A stretch of 64,000 nucleotides of DNA from Salvia splendens (Eukaryota > Streptophyta > Magnoliopsida > Lamiales > Lamiaceae), in the NCBI RefSeq assembly GCF_004379255.2, contig NC_056049.1:2666001-2730000 (forward strand), in the 5' to 3' direction. The translations under genes were made by a program, and so were the position numbers. Positions 37,165 to 49,784 of the stretch are shown here, in pieces. Position 1 is the stretch's first letter. Each line of letters starts with the position of its first letter. The notes beneath the pieces are model-generated. The model worked only from the letters and a program-made list of their open reading frames with translations. It did not search any database and had not been told where the DNA came from.

Positions 37165-39223
37165 GAGTATCAGCAATGGAGGCGTCAAAACCGCGACGCC
37201 GATTATTCGCCGACGCCGGTTCTGACGCCGAACCATTACGACCGGCGTCGGCGAAATCGGCGTCAACTTCGGCGTGGCCATGCCGATTCGTGTGATGACG
37301 CCGGTTCTAACGCCGATCCTCACGGCGCCATTGTAGGCCCCGGATCGGCGTCAGATCGGCGTCAGATTTTAATTTTTAAATTTTTTTTTCGAAAACACTA
37401 TATATACGCGCTTTGAACGTCATTTTCATTCGCACCACTTGTTTTAACGAGTACTCTCTCTATCTTTCTTTCTGTGCAAGATCAATAACGAGCAATGGAG
37501 AACAACTACGAAGGTACTCCAGTGACTCCCGGTGGATGGCCTCAGACTCCCCCGACTCCCGGGGTAGGGCCTCAGACTCCCCCGACTCCCGGGGTAGGGT
37601 CCCAGACTTCCCCGGCTCCTGGGGGAGGTGGTTGGCCTCCGATGACCGGGTACTACAACATGTACCCGTGGCAGCAGATGATGCCGGGGTGGGCACCCGG
37701 CATGCAGCCCCCTATGCAGATGATGCCGGGGTGGGCACCCGGGATGCAGCCACCGGCGCAGCAGATGATTCCACCGCCGCAGGGGACGCCCGGAGGGGAC
37801 AACGCATATCGGCCGACTTTTGATTTTTCCACCGGTTCTTCGCACACATCGACCCCAACGGATGCACAGTATACGGAGACCTTCTCCTTAGCGGACTTGG
37901 GTTTTGATATTAACGAGGTTTCGGAAACTCTCATTCAAAGCCAGGGAGTAGGGTGGGGTAAGAAGAAGGGCAAGGCCAAGAAGGTCGGCGAGTCGTCGCA
38001 GCCGGAGGAGGATAGCCGGGTCCGGAGGAAGTGGACGGACGCGGAGAACGTTGCGGTTGCCAAGGCGTGGGTGAGTGTCTGCGACGATCCTCTCGTTTCG
38101 AACAACCAGAGGATCGTCAACTTGTGGGCCAAGATAGCCGCAGCCTACAGGGCATTTTGCCCTGAAGGGAGACCGCTCACCGGGGAGGAGTGTCGAAAGT
38201 GCTGGGACCGAATCAGGTCTGGCGTCTCTCGATTTTCGGGTTTGTACGCCAACGCCCTCCGCATGCAGACCAGTGGCCAAACAGAGGAAGACTGCGGGAG
38301 GATTGCGGAGAGAGCCTACCCCGATCCGCATAAGAAGTACTATGAGTTCACCTACTGGAACTGTTACGTTGTGCTCAACGAGTCGGAGAAATTCCGGGCA
38401 GGTGTCGACGCTGGCTGGCCGAAGAAGCAGAAACTGAACTATACCGGAGATTATAGCGGCAGCAGCGGTGGTTCGACAAACCTCCCCGAGACGGCCTAGG
38501 AGGTCCCGACCCCTCGTTCGTTCGGTCGCCGACCTCGCCCGGTTGGCCAAAGACGGGCGTAACAGGTTGCGAGGGCGGGCACCCCGAGTTCCCAGGGGGT
38601 CCATTCGGCATCCCCCCTCGGCAGGTCTACCAAGGAGCTCAAATTCTTCGCGCGCCAACAAACGCGCGCTCAAATGGTGAAGACCTTAGCCGACTTCCAA
38701 TCGGCGGTGGACCTCGAGGTGAAGGATTATCTTCGTGTATTGCTCCAAAGCCAGTGTGAAGAATTGGAGGCGATGAGGAGGGAGACCGGCGGGAATAGCC
38801 GCGGCGTAGGTGGCGACAGAGGCGGCGGCGACGACGGTGAAGAAGGGCTGGGCGACGACGGAGATGAGGACGGCGGCGAGGAGTGATTTTTTTTACTTTT
38901 TAAATTGTACTTTTTTATTTTTGTACTTTTTTTTAAAATTATTGTATTTTTTTAAAATTAATGTACTTTTAAAATTTTAATAGTATTATTCGAATTTCCC
39001 GTATTTGTCTCGTAAATTAAATTCCGTATGTTGATACGATTGTAAATTAAATTATGTAATTGTTATTAATGATGTGCATAGGTAGTGGGAAGGCTATGTG
39101 AGGGCTATTTGATGTCGAGTTGATGTGGCAAGCTAATGTGGCAGGAGAATTTTAGTGCTGATGATGTGGCAGTGTGAAGGCTATGTGAGGGCTATGTGAA
39201 GTCCAGTCTCATTGTGGATGCTC
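37165..39223 (+). mobile_element. PIF/Harbinger-like element with Myb-like ORF
   Basis: The termini GAGTATCAGCAATGG and CATTGTGGATGCTC are inverted repeats of the GAGCATCCAC type. The flanking trinucleotides are TCA and TTA, one base from a perfect TWA duplication. Subterminal DNA is rich in CGCCGACGCCGG. It carries one Myb/SANT-like ORF and no DDE transposase, so it needs help to move. Confidence 0.65.
37495..38886 (+). pseudogene. PIF-type Myb/SANT-like protein, frameshifted
   Basis: The first frame (37495-38499, 334 residues) has a Pro/Gly/Met-rich N terminus with short repeats (TPGVGPQTPP) and then a trihelix/Myb-like domain (RRKWTDAENVAVAKAWVSVC, GEECRKCWDRI) ending ETA. A later frame (38674-38886) gives the family's C-terminal helix (KTLADFQSAVDLEVKDYLRV) and an acidic tail. 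The middle lies in a third frame, so at least one frameshift separates them. Plant databases often label this family glutathione S-transferase T3-like by mistake. Together with a DDE transposase it would serve as the DNA-binding partner of PIF/Harbinger elements. Confidence 0.7.
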
Positions 39224-39364
39224 TTAGGAGCGAATCACCTACCCACAAATGATGCACCATTTCTACCCCACACTCACGTAAAAATAAAATTAACCCACCA
39301 CCACTTATTATAATACTATTATTTTGGTATGAGTGTGGAGGAGGTGATCCACCCCTACCAAAAT
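39224..39364. other. short spacer
   Basis: DNA between the PIF/Harbinger-like element and a Stowaway. The left part (39236-39260) continues an AT-rich host sequence. No gene is seen. Confidence 0.35.
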
Positions 39365-39365
39365 A

Positions 39366-39616
39366 CTCCCTCCGTCCCAGATAATTCGTCCCAGTATTCC
39401 ATTTTAGTTCATCCCACATAATTTGTCCCACTTCACTTTTACCATTTTTGGTAGTTGGCTCCGTATTCCACTAACTCATTCCTACTCACATTTTATTATA
39501 AAACTAATATATAAAAGTGGGTCTCACAATCCACTAACTTTTTCAACTCGCTTTCCATTACATTTCTTAAAACCCGTTGCCGGTCAAAGTGTCCCAAATT
39601 ATCTGGGACGGAGGGA

Positions 39617-39617
<1 letters not shown>
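39366..39617. mobile_element. Stowaway MITE (copy 5)
   Basis: CTCCCTCCGTCCCAGATAAT pairs with ATTATCTGGGACGGAGGGAG, 20 bp without mismatch. TA flanks both ends. It is followed directly by a TAA microsatellite. Confidence 0.88.

Positions 39618-39682
<65 letters not shown>
39618..39682. repeat. TAA trinucleotide microsatellite
   Basis: About 21 uninterrupted TAA units start at the TA target duplication of the Stowaway, which suggests that the repeat grew from the insertion junction. Confidence 0.9.
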
Positions 39683-40232
39683 TACATGCACTTAAATTTA
39701 AATTTAAACAAAATAATGTTATTATTAGTTATATTATTCTATAACGATAAAAAAAATTGATAACATTGTCGTATTCAAATAAAAAGTTGACGTAGGTGTT
39801 GTGGGTATAATTTTTATTCGTTTTGTTCACTTCTTTGATCTAAAGTTTTTATCACTTTCTATTAAATAGTTGAATGAAAAAAAGTTTTTTTTAGAGACTG
39901 GCGAAATAAATTAGAATTCTTTCCTATTTACTGCAGCAACGAGCAATCAAATTATCGCAAAAGTTTCAATAACATTTTTTAATGTATTAGAATCAAACTA
40001 AATATATAAATCGAAACGAACAACGTTATACATGCTTTAAACGAGATTGGTGCTCACATAAGGAGCTCAAATAAGGTGGGTAGCATATGATTCTATCTTA
40101 TAAATATTCAAAATTTCAGCATCTATTATATACATATTTCTGCATGTATTCTACGGGTGGTGAAACCAAGTAATTATTCCACCAATTAATGACAATATTA
40201 GATATCCATAAATATCATTATAATTGTATAAA
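39683..40232. other. AT-rich spacer
   Basis: About 550 bp of AT-rich DNA. No open frame with a recognisable domain, and no repeat structure beyond simple AT tracts. Confidence 0.4.
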
Positions 40233-40644
40233 GGGATATTGGTCTTTAAAACCATGAACTTTGGCCAAAATTTGATATTTTCCTCGAACTTTAAAATTGA
40301 TTTAGATTATCACAAACTTTGCATTTTGTTTGGTATTTCCCAAAATCACTCAAATATTTTCATCAAATTTTTATTTTATGTTGACAACCATGGTACGTTT
40401 TATGATATTTTAAACCACTTTGTAAATCAATAACAAATAAGATAAAAAGTTACGTAGAAAAGTACATTGATTTAATTGAGTCAAGTATGATAAAAAAAGC
40501 CTTGCAAGTTAGTCAATATGGTAATAGACATGCCATGGGAAATACCAAACAAAATGTAAAATTTGTGATATTCCGGCCAATTTTAAAGTTCGAAGGAAAT
40601 ACAAAACTTTGACCAAAGTTCACGATTTTATGGACCAATATCCC
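40233..40644. mobile_element. Mutator-like MITE with 9-bp duplication
   Basis: Long terminal inverted repeats of about 110 bp start GGGATATTGGTC and end GACCAATATCCC (the right arm carries a few substitutions, GGACCAATATCCC). The 9-bp TTGTATAAA is present on both sides (40224-40232 and 40645-40653). A 9-bp duplication and long inverted arms are typical of Mutator-like elements. There is no coding capacity. Confidence 0.85.
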
Positions 40645-40653
40645 TTGTATAAA

Positions 40654-41317
40654 ATAGAAGCAAATGGATGAACTGTTTTTTCTAACCTTACATTGATTAT
40701 GACATATTTTATAAATATTTAAATTCATCCCATAACTTATAAATATTTTAAATAAAGCTAAAATTCGCCTTCTATATAGTTATGGATTAAATTTTTTTGT
40801 TGAATATTGCATAATTATTTTGATTAATTCAAGCTCGAAATTGTATTAAAAAATTGTCATAAAATTTTTATAAAAGTATTTTTTATTGCAATAGAATAAT
40901 ATACGAAAGTAGTTGTACTATTTTAATTTAACTGAATTTAAAATTTAAGAGCATTATGTATTTATACAGGTAGATTATCTTCATTCATTATGTTTAAAAT
41001 TACGTCTTCATTCATTATGTTATTATTTGATCTCCATCCTATTTTAGTAAATATCATACTCTATGCTCTTTCTGTCTAACGCATTAGACATTTTTACATA
41101 TAGTTCGCAAGTTTAAAAAAACCATCTCAGTTAATGCAGGATATAAAAATGTAATAAAAACGATAAAACTAAGAATAAAATGCAAGATATTAGCATATCG
41201 ATATTCTTAAAAAACTTAATAAACCTTTGTTTTTTTCTTATGTCCAAAAGAACTATCCCAATCAATAGAGGATGCTGAAAAAATAAATCGATACTACTAC
41301 CAAAAAATTGCAAGATA
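40654..41317. other. AT-rich spacer
   Basis: AT-rich DNA with no recognised gene between the Mutator-like MITE and the second PIF/Harbinger-like element. Confidence 0.4.
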
Positions 41318-41320
41318 TAA

Positions 41321-43078
41321 GAGCATCCACAGCTGTTGAAATTCGCCGTCAGTCCGTCCGTGCCAGCGGCGCGGCAACCGCTGCTCGCCGCTGGCACGGC
41401 GCTGCTCGATGCATCGAGCACGTCCGTGCCAGCGAGTTGCCTACGAGTCAGCCTGTGATTGGCCAACGGCAATGTCGTTAGCAATTTGTTTTTTTTAAAT
41501 CGAATTTTAATTAAAAAATCCGATTAAAAATAAAAAAATATATAGCTTCCCACTTCCCAAAAAATTATATCCGTTTTCTACCCACTTTTAATTTATTTTT
41601 TAATTTTTTCCCTAAAAATACACATTTGCATCTATAAATACCTCCACTTCCACACCAAAAAATTCACACCACAATACAAAATTCTCATCTAAATTCTCTC
41701 ATTTATATTCTTACAATTCTCAATCTTTCTTTCACTCACAACAAAAAAATGTCCGGCTCCGGCGATCACCCCTCCGGCTCCCACGGTTGGAACCCATATT
41801 GGTTCGGTTCACAACCATTTCCTAGTCCGGAAACGGAATATTCGGCCCCTTATCAAACCCAAGGTTCGCAAGTTCCGGGTGGCTACCGGCCTTACCCGAT
41901 CGACGACCAAGATGCCCTCGAAGGGCAATACGGGTGGACACCCGAACCACCCGTACCTAGAGCGGGAGGGAGCGGCCCCTCTCAAACTCCTCCTCTTCCT
42001 ACTCGTGGTGTCCGCACCCCGTACACTCCGGGGGAGATGGAGCAATTATTCAAAGCGTACTTGTCAATCTCCGAAGATCCGGAGGTTGGCACGAACCAAT
42101 CCGGTGACCATTATTGGTGGCGCATCTGTATCCGGTACAATCAAAACCGGCCGGCTGGAACAATCGAGCACAACGAGAGTATGGTGCGCAATGCCATATA
42201 CAGAGCCAACGGAGAAATCCAAAAGTTTCAGGGGTATTACCTCTAGGAAGAGCGGTCGGAACGAGCTTGACATCATCAGTTCCGCATTGGCAACCTACCA
42301 ATCCATGAACAACGAGCCGTTCAAGTACCTCAACATTTGGCAGGAGACGCGGGCGCATCCGAAGTATAGGGGAAGCGTATCATCCTCCTATAGCTCATCC
42401 TCCAAACGGTCGAGGTCGGTATCCCTAACCGACGCCGGCTCCGAGGATGTGGCTAGCCAACTTGCCGGAGCTAAGTTGGGTAGCCCCGACGCAAGGAAGG
42501 AAGAAGGCGGCGGCCAACCGCCGTCGCGGCGCGACTCCATCCGCCCCTGCTCCCGAACCCGCTCCTTAACCTCAACCATCCACTAACTCGTTATGGAGGA
42601 TTTTGACCAAACTCAAATTGGATGATAGGTTAACTATGACCACCAAGCAACTTCGATCGCATGTGGCGATGATACGGGGTCTCCAAAGAACATTGGGGGT
42701 AGAGCCGGATGAATAGTCATCCACTAGGGTAATTTTTATTTTTTAGGTGTTTAATTATGTAAATTTTAATTTTTTGGATTTTAATTATATAATTTTTAAT
42801 TTTTAGTATTTTAATTATGTAATTTTTAATTTTTAGTATATTAATTAGGTGATTTTTATTTTTTTGTAATTTGGAATATTATTCCAGGTATTTTTAATGC
42901 ATTTTAATTTTGTGGAAATGTTTTTATTTAAATTGAATAATAGAATGATGAGACCCTTGAGTTTGTCCTTGCGGAAGAGCACGGATGTGAGTGTTGTGCT
43001 CTTGCCTAGGAGCAGAGAGTAAAAATGGGACCGGACCCACATCCGTGCTCGTTGGCAAAAGCACGGATGTGGATGCTC
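41321..43078 (+). mobile_element. second PIF/Harbinger-like element
   Basis: The termini GAGCATCCACAGC and GGATGTGGATGCTC are inverted. The flanking trinucleotides are TAA (41318-41320) and CAA (43079-43081). It has GC-rich subterminal regions around a broken Myb/SANT-like ORF and no DDE transposase. It belongs to a different subfamily from the element at 37165, with an unrelated subterminal sequence. Confidence 0.7.
41749..42716 (+). pseudogene. PIF-type Myb/SANT-like protein, two frameshifts
   Basis: The first frame starts MSGSGDHPSGSHGWNPYWFG and contains the SANT-like segment YTPGEMEQLFKAYLSISEDP and then GDHYWWRICIRYN. It stops at 42246. A second frame continues with ELDIISSALATYQSMNNEPF and FKYLNIWQETRAHPKY, and a third gives KLKLDDRLTMTTKQLRSHVA with a stop at 42714-42716. 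These three pieces are in family order, so the gene is intact except for two frameshifts. Confidence 0.7.
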
Positions 43079-43683
43079 CAAGCATATCGATATTCTTTAA
43101 ATTTAAATTAATCTAAAATAAAATAAAGTAAAAAATTGAATGAATTGTAAATCTTGTTACATTAATATTTTACAAGTAGATAAGTAGGCAAATATGAATG
43201 ATATGTTACACATATAATATGGTAATTAAATTGTTGGTCCAGATAGACTTAGAAATTAGAGTAGGACAGAATTTTAGAATATCATATTATTGCTTTGACC
43301 TAATTTTATCATTTTAATTAATATTTTTTTTAATTCTGGATCTAGGGTTTTCTCCTCAATCGTCGTCACCACTCACGTACTCTGCTATTAAAAATCTCAC
43401 CAGATTCATAACCCTAGTTCTAAATTTAATCTTAGATACTTCAACAATCGAGAATTCAATCGGGGACAACGGAATAGCTGCAATCTAGATTTCAATCCAA
43501 CTTTTTTTTTCCGGATTTCACTATCAATCGATTTATAAATCTCGAAAATTCGGACCGATGAATTTCAACGAACTACTCTAGAGAAGGGGTTATACATAGC
43601 CCAATTACTCGGCCGATTGGTCGATTGTTTACAAAACCACATTGAAGTAGTGAAATTGGGATTGAAACTAGAAAATTTCGTAA
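43079..43683. promoter_or_regulatory. CPL1 5' flank and leader
   Basis: An AT-rich left half passes into a leader with mixed composition (GGATCTAGGGTTTTCTCCTC at about 43340). The region should hold the CPL1 promoter and 5' untranslated region. No clear TATA box was chosen. Confidence 0.35.
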
Positions 43684-46600
43684 ATGTATCAGAAAATGGT
43701 GTTGATGTATGAAGGGGCGAGGTTGTTGGGAGAGGCTGAGTTGCAGCCGCAGGAGGGTGCCGTGTGGGCGCAGGAGCTGAAGGAAATTCGAATTTGTCAG
43801 TACACTGCTCCGAGTGAGAGGTGCCCGCCGCTCGCCGTGCTTCTCACGATAAACTCCGCCGGATTATGCTTCAAACTGAAATCTACTGTCAATATGAAGG
43901 ATCAGAATCAGGACTCGCCGCTTTCTGTTTTGCACGCCACCTGTCTCAGAGAAAACAAGGTATTGCCCACCAGAAACAGAAACCACAGAACTACCTAAAA
44001 TAAGTATCACTTGATTCAGCAACTCTTATTCCTGTGACATTGTGATTGAGTGTTTGCAGAAACCCTAATATTTTAAGTTGAGAAGATACATAATTTCTAA
44101 ATTTTCATTTGGACAAGGAATGAGGACAAAAAACTGATTATTCCTTGTGATTTTGTTGATTTAATTGTTTACTATTGCAAGAATATGGAGAATTTAGGCT
44201 TCAGTAAAAACAGTTATCACTTTCCAAGGTGAACCTGACGATAGTAAATTGGATGTTAAGAGCATTATTTCGATTCAATTGGGATTCTGGAAATGGTATG
44301 TTCAGTTGTAACAACACCTGAAAACTGAAAAGAACTAAGTTAGCAAACCCAGTCTGAGAGAACCTTGTGTTTGTTTGCATTATGTTGTTTTGTTTGTACT
44401 GATGATGGGAATGGACGGCTCTATGCCGCCTTGGGATTTTTGTGGTCTACTTCTATATGTTGACCTCTTGCGTGTGATAATTTTGGTTCCGATGCATTTC
44501 ACTCATAGTTATAGCAATCCTTCAATATTTATAAATCTTTCTTATCTGTTATGGTTTATTCGGTCTCAACACTAAATTTCAATGCAATCAAATTTTCAGA
44601 CTGCTGTTGCATTCTTTGGAGGAGGGGAAATTCATTTAGTTGCCATGCATTCGAGAAAGGATCAAAGGCAAGGTCCATGCTTTTGGGGGTTCAATGTCGC
44701 GTCAAGCATATACAATTCTTGCCTTGTTATGCTGAATCTCAGGTGTCTTGGCATTGTGTTTGATCTTGATGAAACACTCGTAGTAGCTAACACAATGCGC
44801 TCGTTTGAGGATAGGATAGAGGCTTTGCAGCGGAAAATGAATTTAGAGTCTGATCCACAGCGTGTTTTGGGTATTCAAGCAGAGATGAAAAGATACCATG
44901 ATGATAGAATTATTTTGAAGGAATATGCAGAAAGTGATCAGGTGACTGACAATGGGAAAATTATCAAATCACAGTCTGAAGTGGTTCCTGCTCTGTCAGA
45001 GACTCATCAACCTATTGTTCGCCCTCTTATACGTCTTCAAGATAGAAATATTATTCTTACTCGTATCAATCCACTGGTAAGCATCAAGTATGTTGGATTT
45101 CATTCCCTTCTTGGTCTTGTTCACTCGTGAGCGCTCTGGTAGTTTTGGGTGAACTACTACTTAGTGTGTCTAAAACGTGCATTTTAAGAGATTTATCAGT
45201 TTAGACTCTTTTATCAATCAGTGGAAATTAATACGAGCAGTTCAGGGGTTTCTGTGTGGCATATTATTACAAAGCACTTAGCTCCTTGTGAGAACTTAAC
45301 TTATGAGGAACAAGTCATAAAAACTGTAAACTTTCTACTGCATATGTCAAGTCGCTATTAAGGTTAAGGATGGTTCTTTTTCACTTATGCAGATACGTGA
45401 TACAAGTGTTCTTGTGAGACTGAGACCTGCTTGGGAGGATCTTAGAACTTACTTGACTGCTAAAGGGAGAAAACGGTTTGAAGTTTTTGTTTGCACGATG
45501 GCTGAAAGGGATTATGCTTTAGAAATGTGGAGACTTCTTGATCCAGGATCTAACTTGATAAACTCGAGGGAGCTCTTGAATCGCATTGTGTGCGTCAAGT
45601 CTGGTAAGGTTCTTGGAACTGTTGCCTTGAGGTCTATTGTCAATACATACATGTGTGACGCTGGTTGATGACTGTTACTTTTTAAACAGGTTCTAGGAAA
45701 TCACTGTTTAATGTTTTCCAAGATGGAAACTGCCATCCTAAGATGGCATTGGTAATTGATGACCGCTTAAAAGTATGGGATGAGAAAGATCAACCACGAG
45801 TCCACGTTGTTCCTGCATTTGCTCCATATTATGCTCCTCAAGCTGAGGTAATGGCAATTTACTTCAAATCTCTTTGTCTGCAAGGATAACTCAGTATTTT
45901 TCTAACTTGTATTGACTTTCTCTAGGCCAACAACACTGTCCCTGTGCTCTGTGTTGCAAGAAATGTAGCTTGCAATGTGAGAGGTGGTTTTTTCAAGTAA
46001 GATAATGTTACCCTGTGTTATTTCCTATTTCACTGTATGTATCTTGTTTACCTCGTATTCAATTTGACCTGGCATATTCAACACAGAGATTTTGATGATG
46101 GGCTTTTGCAACAAATAACTGAGCTTGCATATGAAGATGATATTCGGACTGTGCCTTCTTCACCAGATGTGAGCAATTACTTAGTTTCAGAGGCAAGTCT
46201 ATTTAACATCTCTACTTATTCACCCTTATCTGGTATATGTAGTCCAGGCAGCTGCATTCACCAATAGTTCTGCCTAGATGGCATCTTTCATTTTTCTATT
46301 ATCATTCGCATGATAAAAATTGCCAGTCACTAAAATTATATGCTACGCAACAATGCCTTTCTGTGTTGCAGGATGATCCATCAAGTTTAAATGGGAATAA
46401 AGACTCCCTTGGTTTTGATGGAATGGCAGATTTTGAGGTGGAAAGGAGACTTAAGGTGTGCTGTCTTGCTGAGCATCTTTGTTTTATTGCTTTAATATGG
46501 AGATACTCTGCAGCCTCTTGGGGCATATGCGTTTGCTTTTTTTTCTTCCTCTATTTAATATTGTAGTTCTTCTTTGCTCCCGGCCGTTTATGTTAAAAGT

Positions 46601-49600
46601 ACATTGAATGTATTGCAAACAGAATCCTAGTGGTATCATAACTTATATGTGTGCAATCATTCAGGAGCCGATTTCCGCTTCTTCAGCTGCTTCGTTGCCA
46701 ACTGCTAATTTAGATCCAAGACTCGCCTCAGCACTCCAGTATGCTGCATCATCCTCTTCTTTTACAGTTCCTCTACCAGCAATACCAGGACCAGCTATGT
46801 CTTTCGTTAATCAGCAATTATTACCTCAAGTGGCTCAGCTTAGCCAAGCAGAAATGACTGTGCAAAGTTCTCCTGCAAGGGAAGAGGGTGAGGTTCCTGA
46901 ATCAGAACTAGATCCTGATACAAGAAGGAGACTGTTAATTTTGCAGCACGGTCAAGACATGAGAGAACACCCTCCAAGTGAACCTACATTTCCTGCTAGG
47001 CCCCCAATGCAAGTATCACTACCAATAGGTCAGGGCCATGGCTGGTTTCCTGTTGAAGAAGAGATGAGCCCGGGACAACTGGACCGTGTGGCACCACCGA
47101 AGGAATTCATTTTGAATGCAGACACTATTCCTATTGACAAGAATCGGTCTCCTCATCCACCCTTTCTCCACAAAGTGGAGCCTTCTATCCCGCCTGCTAG
47201 AGTGTTGCATGAAAGTCAGAGATTACCAAGGGAGGTTAGTTAACTTCTCTATAGTCCTTCATTACACATTTTGGCTGGTTGAGAAGTCAAGTTCCTTTTG
47301 ATGTCTGGCAAGTTTCCTGATACTAATCGCCATTTACAGGCATTTTCCAGAGAAGATCAATTAAGGTTGAATCAAGCAGTATCAACTTTTCCTTCTTTTT
47401 CTGGTAAGCTTTGGCCCTTACAAATCTCTGCCAATTGCATTTATAACAGCTTATGTGGGCATAATTTACCGCGGGTTCCAGATTACATGTACAGCATGAC
47501 ATCCTTTTATACTAGTCCAATTTATGCTCCGTACCTCTTACTCCCAGTCTCCCACTCAAAAGGGCCAGAGACGACTCATACAATAAACACTTGGGAAGTA
47601 TAATGTTGAAAGTGTGCTTCTTTACGAATTATGTGAATATAGGACATATAATATCTGGTTATTAGGAGGTTTATTCTTCTGGATCTCAAGTCACTTCCAA
47701 TTAAAGATCCAAACTTAAATCTATTAAAACATCTGATGCCACCTTGTCCTGTTTCAACAGATAATAATTCTTGGCTGTAGTTGTTTCTTCTTCTATATTA
47801 ACTTCAATCTGTAGAAGTTGATTTTTACTTATATGTATTGTTAATTTTGAAGGTCAAGAAAGTTCGGTGGCCCAATCATCTTTAGCAAGTAAGGATATTG
47901 ATCTCGAAGCTGGACAAATAGATCCGTATACTGAGACATGTACTGGAGCATTGCAGGACATTGCATTTAAGTGTGGAACAAAGGTATAAACAAGCAGTTC
48001 ATGTGTTTTTCTTTCCTTTCTTTTCGGGATTATTTGTCTTGCTTAATGTTACAGCTACTTATGCAGGCGGAGTTTAAGCAAGCCCTGGTATCTGGTGCAG
48101 AACTTCAGTTCATCGTGGAGGTGATTCCATATTCCAGTCGCACTTCTCTATTACATTTTACTGAGGAAAAAAAAATGAAAACTACGATAACCTTATGTTC
48201 TACCTCGCTTGCCATCTCACTCTCTACCTATCCATTCTTGAATTGCCTCTTAATTTCTCACAAATTCTTGTATAGCTTTTTACCTCTAAATTAATTTAAA
48301 TCATCGCATGATTGATTGTATTATATTGGTCTTTTGTAGGTCTTGTTTGCAGGTGAGAGAATTGGTCGAGGGATTGGTAGAACAAGAAGGGAAGCACAAC
48401 GTCTGGCTGCGGAAGGATCTCTTGTATATCTGGCTGGTAATATACAAATGCTAGCTTCCTGATGTTGAAATGTTTAAGATGTTTTACAATTAAACTTTGA
48501 ACAAATCTATATGCTGATACATTTCAATATAAAAGGCTGATTATTTCCTGAATTTCTAATATTGAGTCTCTGACAATAATGAGCTGTTCACCTGCAGATA
48601 AATATTTGTCGCATCGTAGACCTGACAACTATGTGCCTGGGAATGGGAGTAGGATTGTTGCTAATCAAAAAGAAAATGGCTTCATTAGTGATCCTAATAC
48701 TTTTGGATATCAGGTAATGCCTAAGGAGGAGGGTGCTCCTTTTTCTACAGTTACAGCATCGCCTAGAATTCGAGATCCAAGAATTGAGCCTTCCAAAAAG
48801 CCAATAGGTTCCATTGCTGCACTTAAAGAGTTGGTAAGTATCATACTTTAACAGTTCTGTCCATGGTTTTCACAACTAATGTCAACATTTTGGGACCGTT
48901 CACATACACTTTGTTAATGTCACTTCAGTGCATGATGGAGGGCCTTGGTGTAGCATTCCAACAACATCAACCTCAGTTTTCAGCTAATCCAGGACATGAA
49001 AATGAAGTTTATGCCCAGGTCGAGAAATACTGTCCCCCTTTTATGCGAATAGATGTTACAAAACAATATTTTCATGTCATTAATCATGTCTACTCCATAA
49101 AGATGCATTCTACTGAGATTCAGTAGTTCAGTGATTAAAAGCATCCACAGTACATATAATAAAATTTAGTTAAATAGGTGCATTCTAAGATTATTAATTC
49201 CATTGTTTAAGTGGCTCGCTTTTTCTGGTTTATAGGTTGAAATAAATGGAGAAGTACTGGGTAAGGGAATGGGCCTAACATGGGATGAAGCTAAATCCGA
49301 GGTACTGTGTTCTCCCATAAATCTTGTTTCTTCCCCTTTTAAGAATTGTCAGGACAGAATTCTTCTGGTGATAGTAGAATTTTACTTGTTTATTAGTAGT
49401 TTCTATATTTTAACTCAAAATATATCTCCTTAGGCTGCTGAAAAAGCTCTCGGGGTCTTGAAATCCATGACGGGTCAGTTTCCTTACAGGCGTCAGAGTT
49501 CCCCGAGGTGAGTGTTTTTTTTTACTTGGTGACGTTCCATTCTGACAAACTGGGTGAATTTGATGAAAGCTTCACGAGAATAATTAATGTTTTATGCAAT

Positions 49601-49784
49601 AATCTTGCTGATGACTGCTGATTTTTACATTTATGGCATTGCACAACGGTATTTGATCAAATCATTTTGCTTCAGATCAATGCATGGCGTGTCAAGCAAG
49701 AGGATGAAACAAGAGTTCTCTCGAGTTCCTCAGCGAATGGCATCCTCTGGCAGATACTCGAGAAATGGATCACCTATACCATGA
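43684..49784 (+). CDS. CPL1: Pol II CTD phosphatase-like 1 (FIERY2 type)
   Basis: Plant-specific Ser5-CTD phosphatase that works in the nucleus and restrains stress-gene expression and miRNA processing in Arabidopsis. Exon 1 ends LRENK. The next gives [18 protein letters not shown] and the FCP1-type catalytic motif [15 protein letters not shown] (first Asp nucleophile, second Asp acid/base). FCP homology continues through [39 protein letters not shown] and [21 protein letters not shown] disordered segment follows ([20 protein letters not shown]), then two double-stranded RNA-binding domains ([20 protein letters not shown] and [20 protein letters not shown]) and a basic C terminus ([20 protein letters not shown]). 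About 13 exons are seen. The ATG at 43684 is the first in frame. Confidence 0.92.

Noticed and set aside
37444..37845. Minus-strand frames opposite the Myb-like ORF
   Set aside because: Arg/His/Pro/Gly-rich shadows of the repetitive GC-rich sense frame. No independent support.
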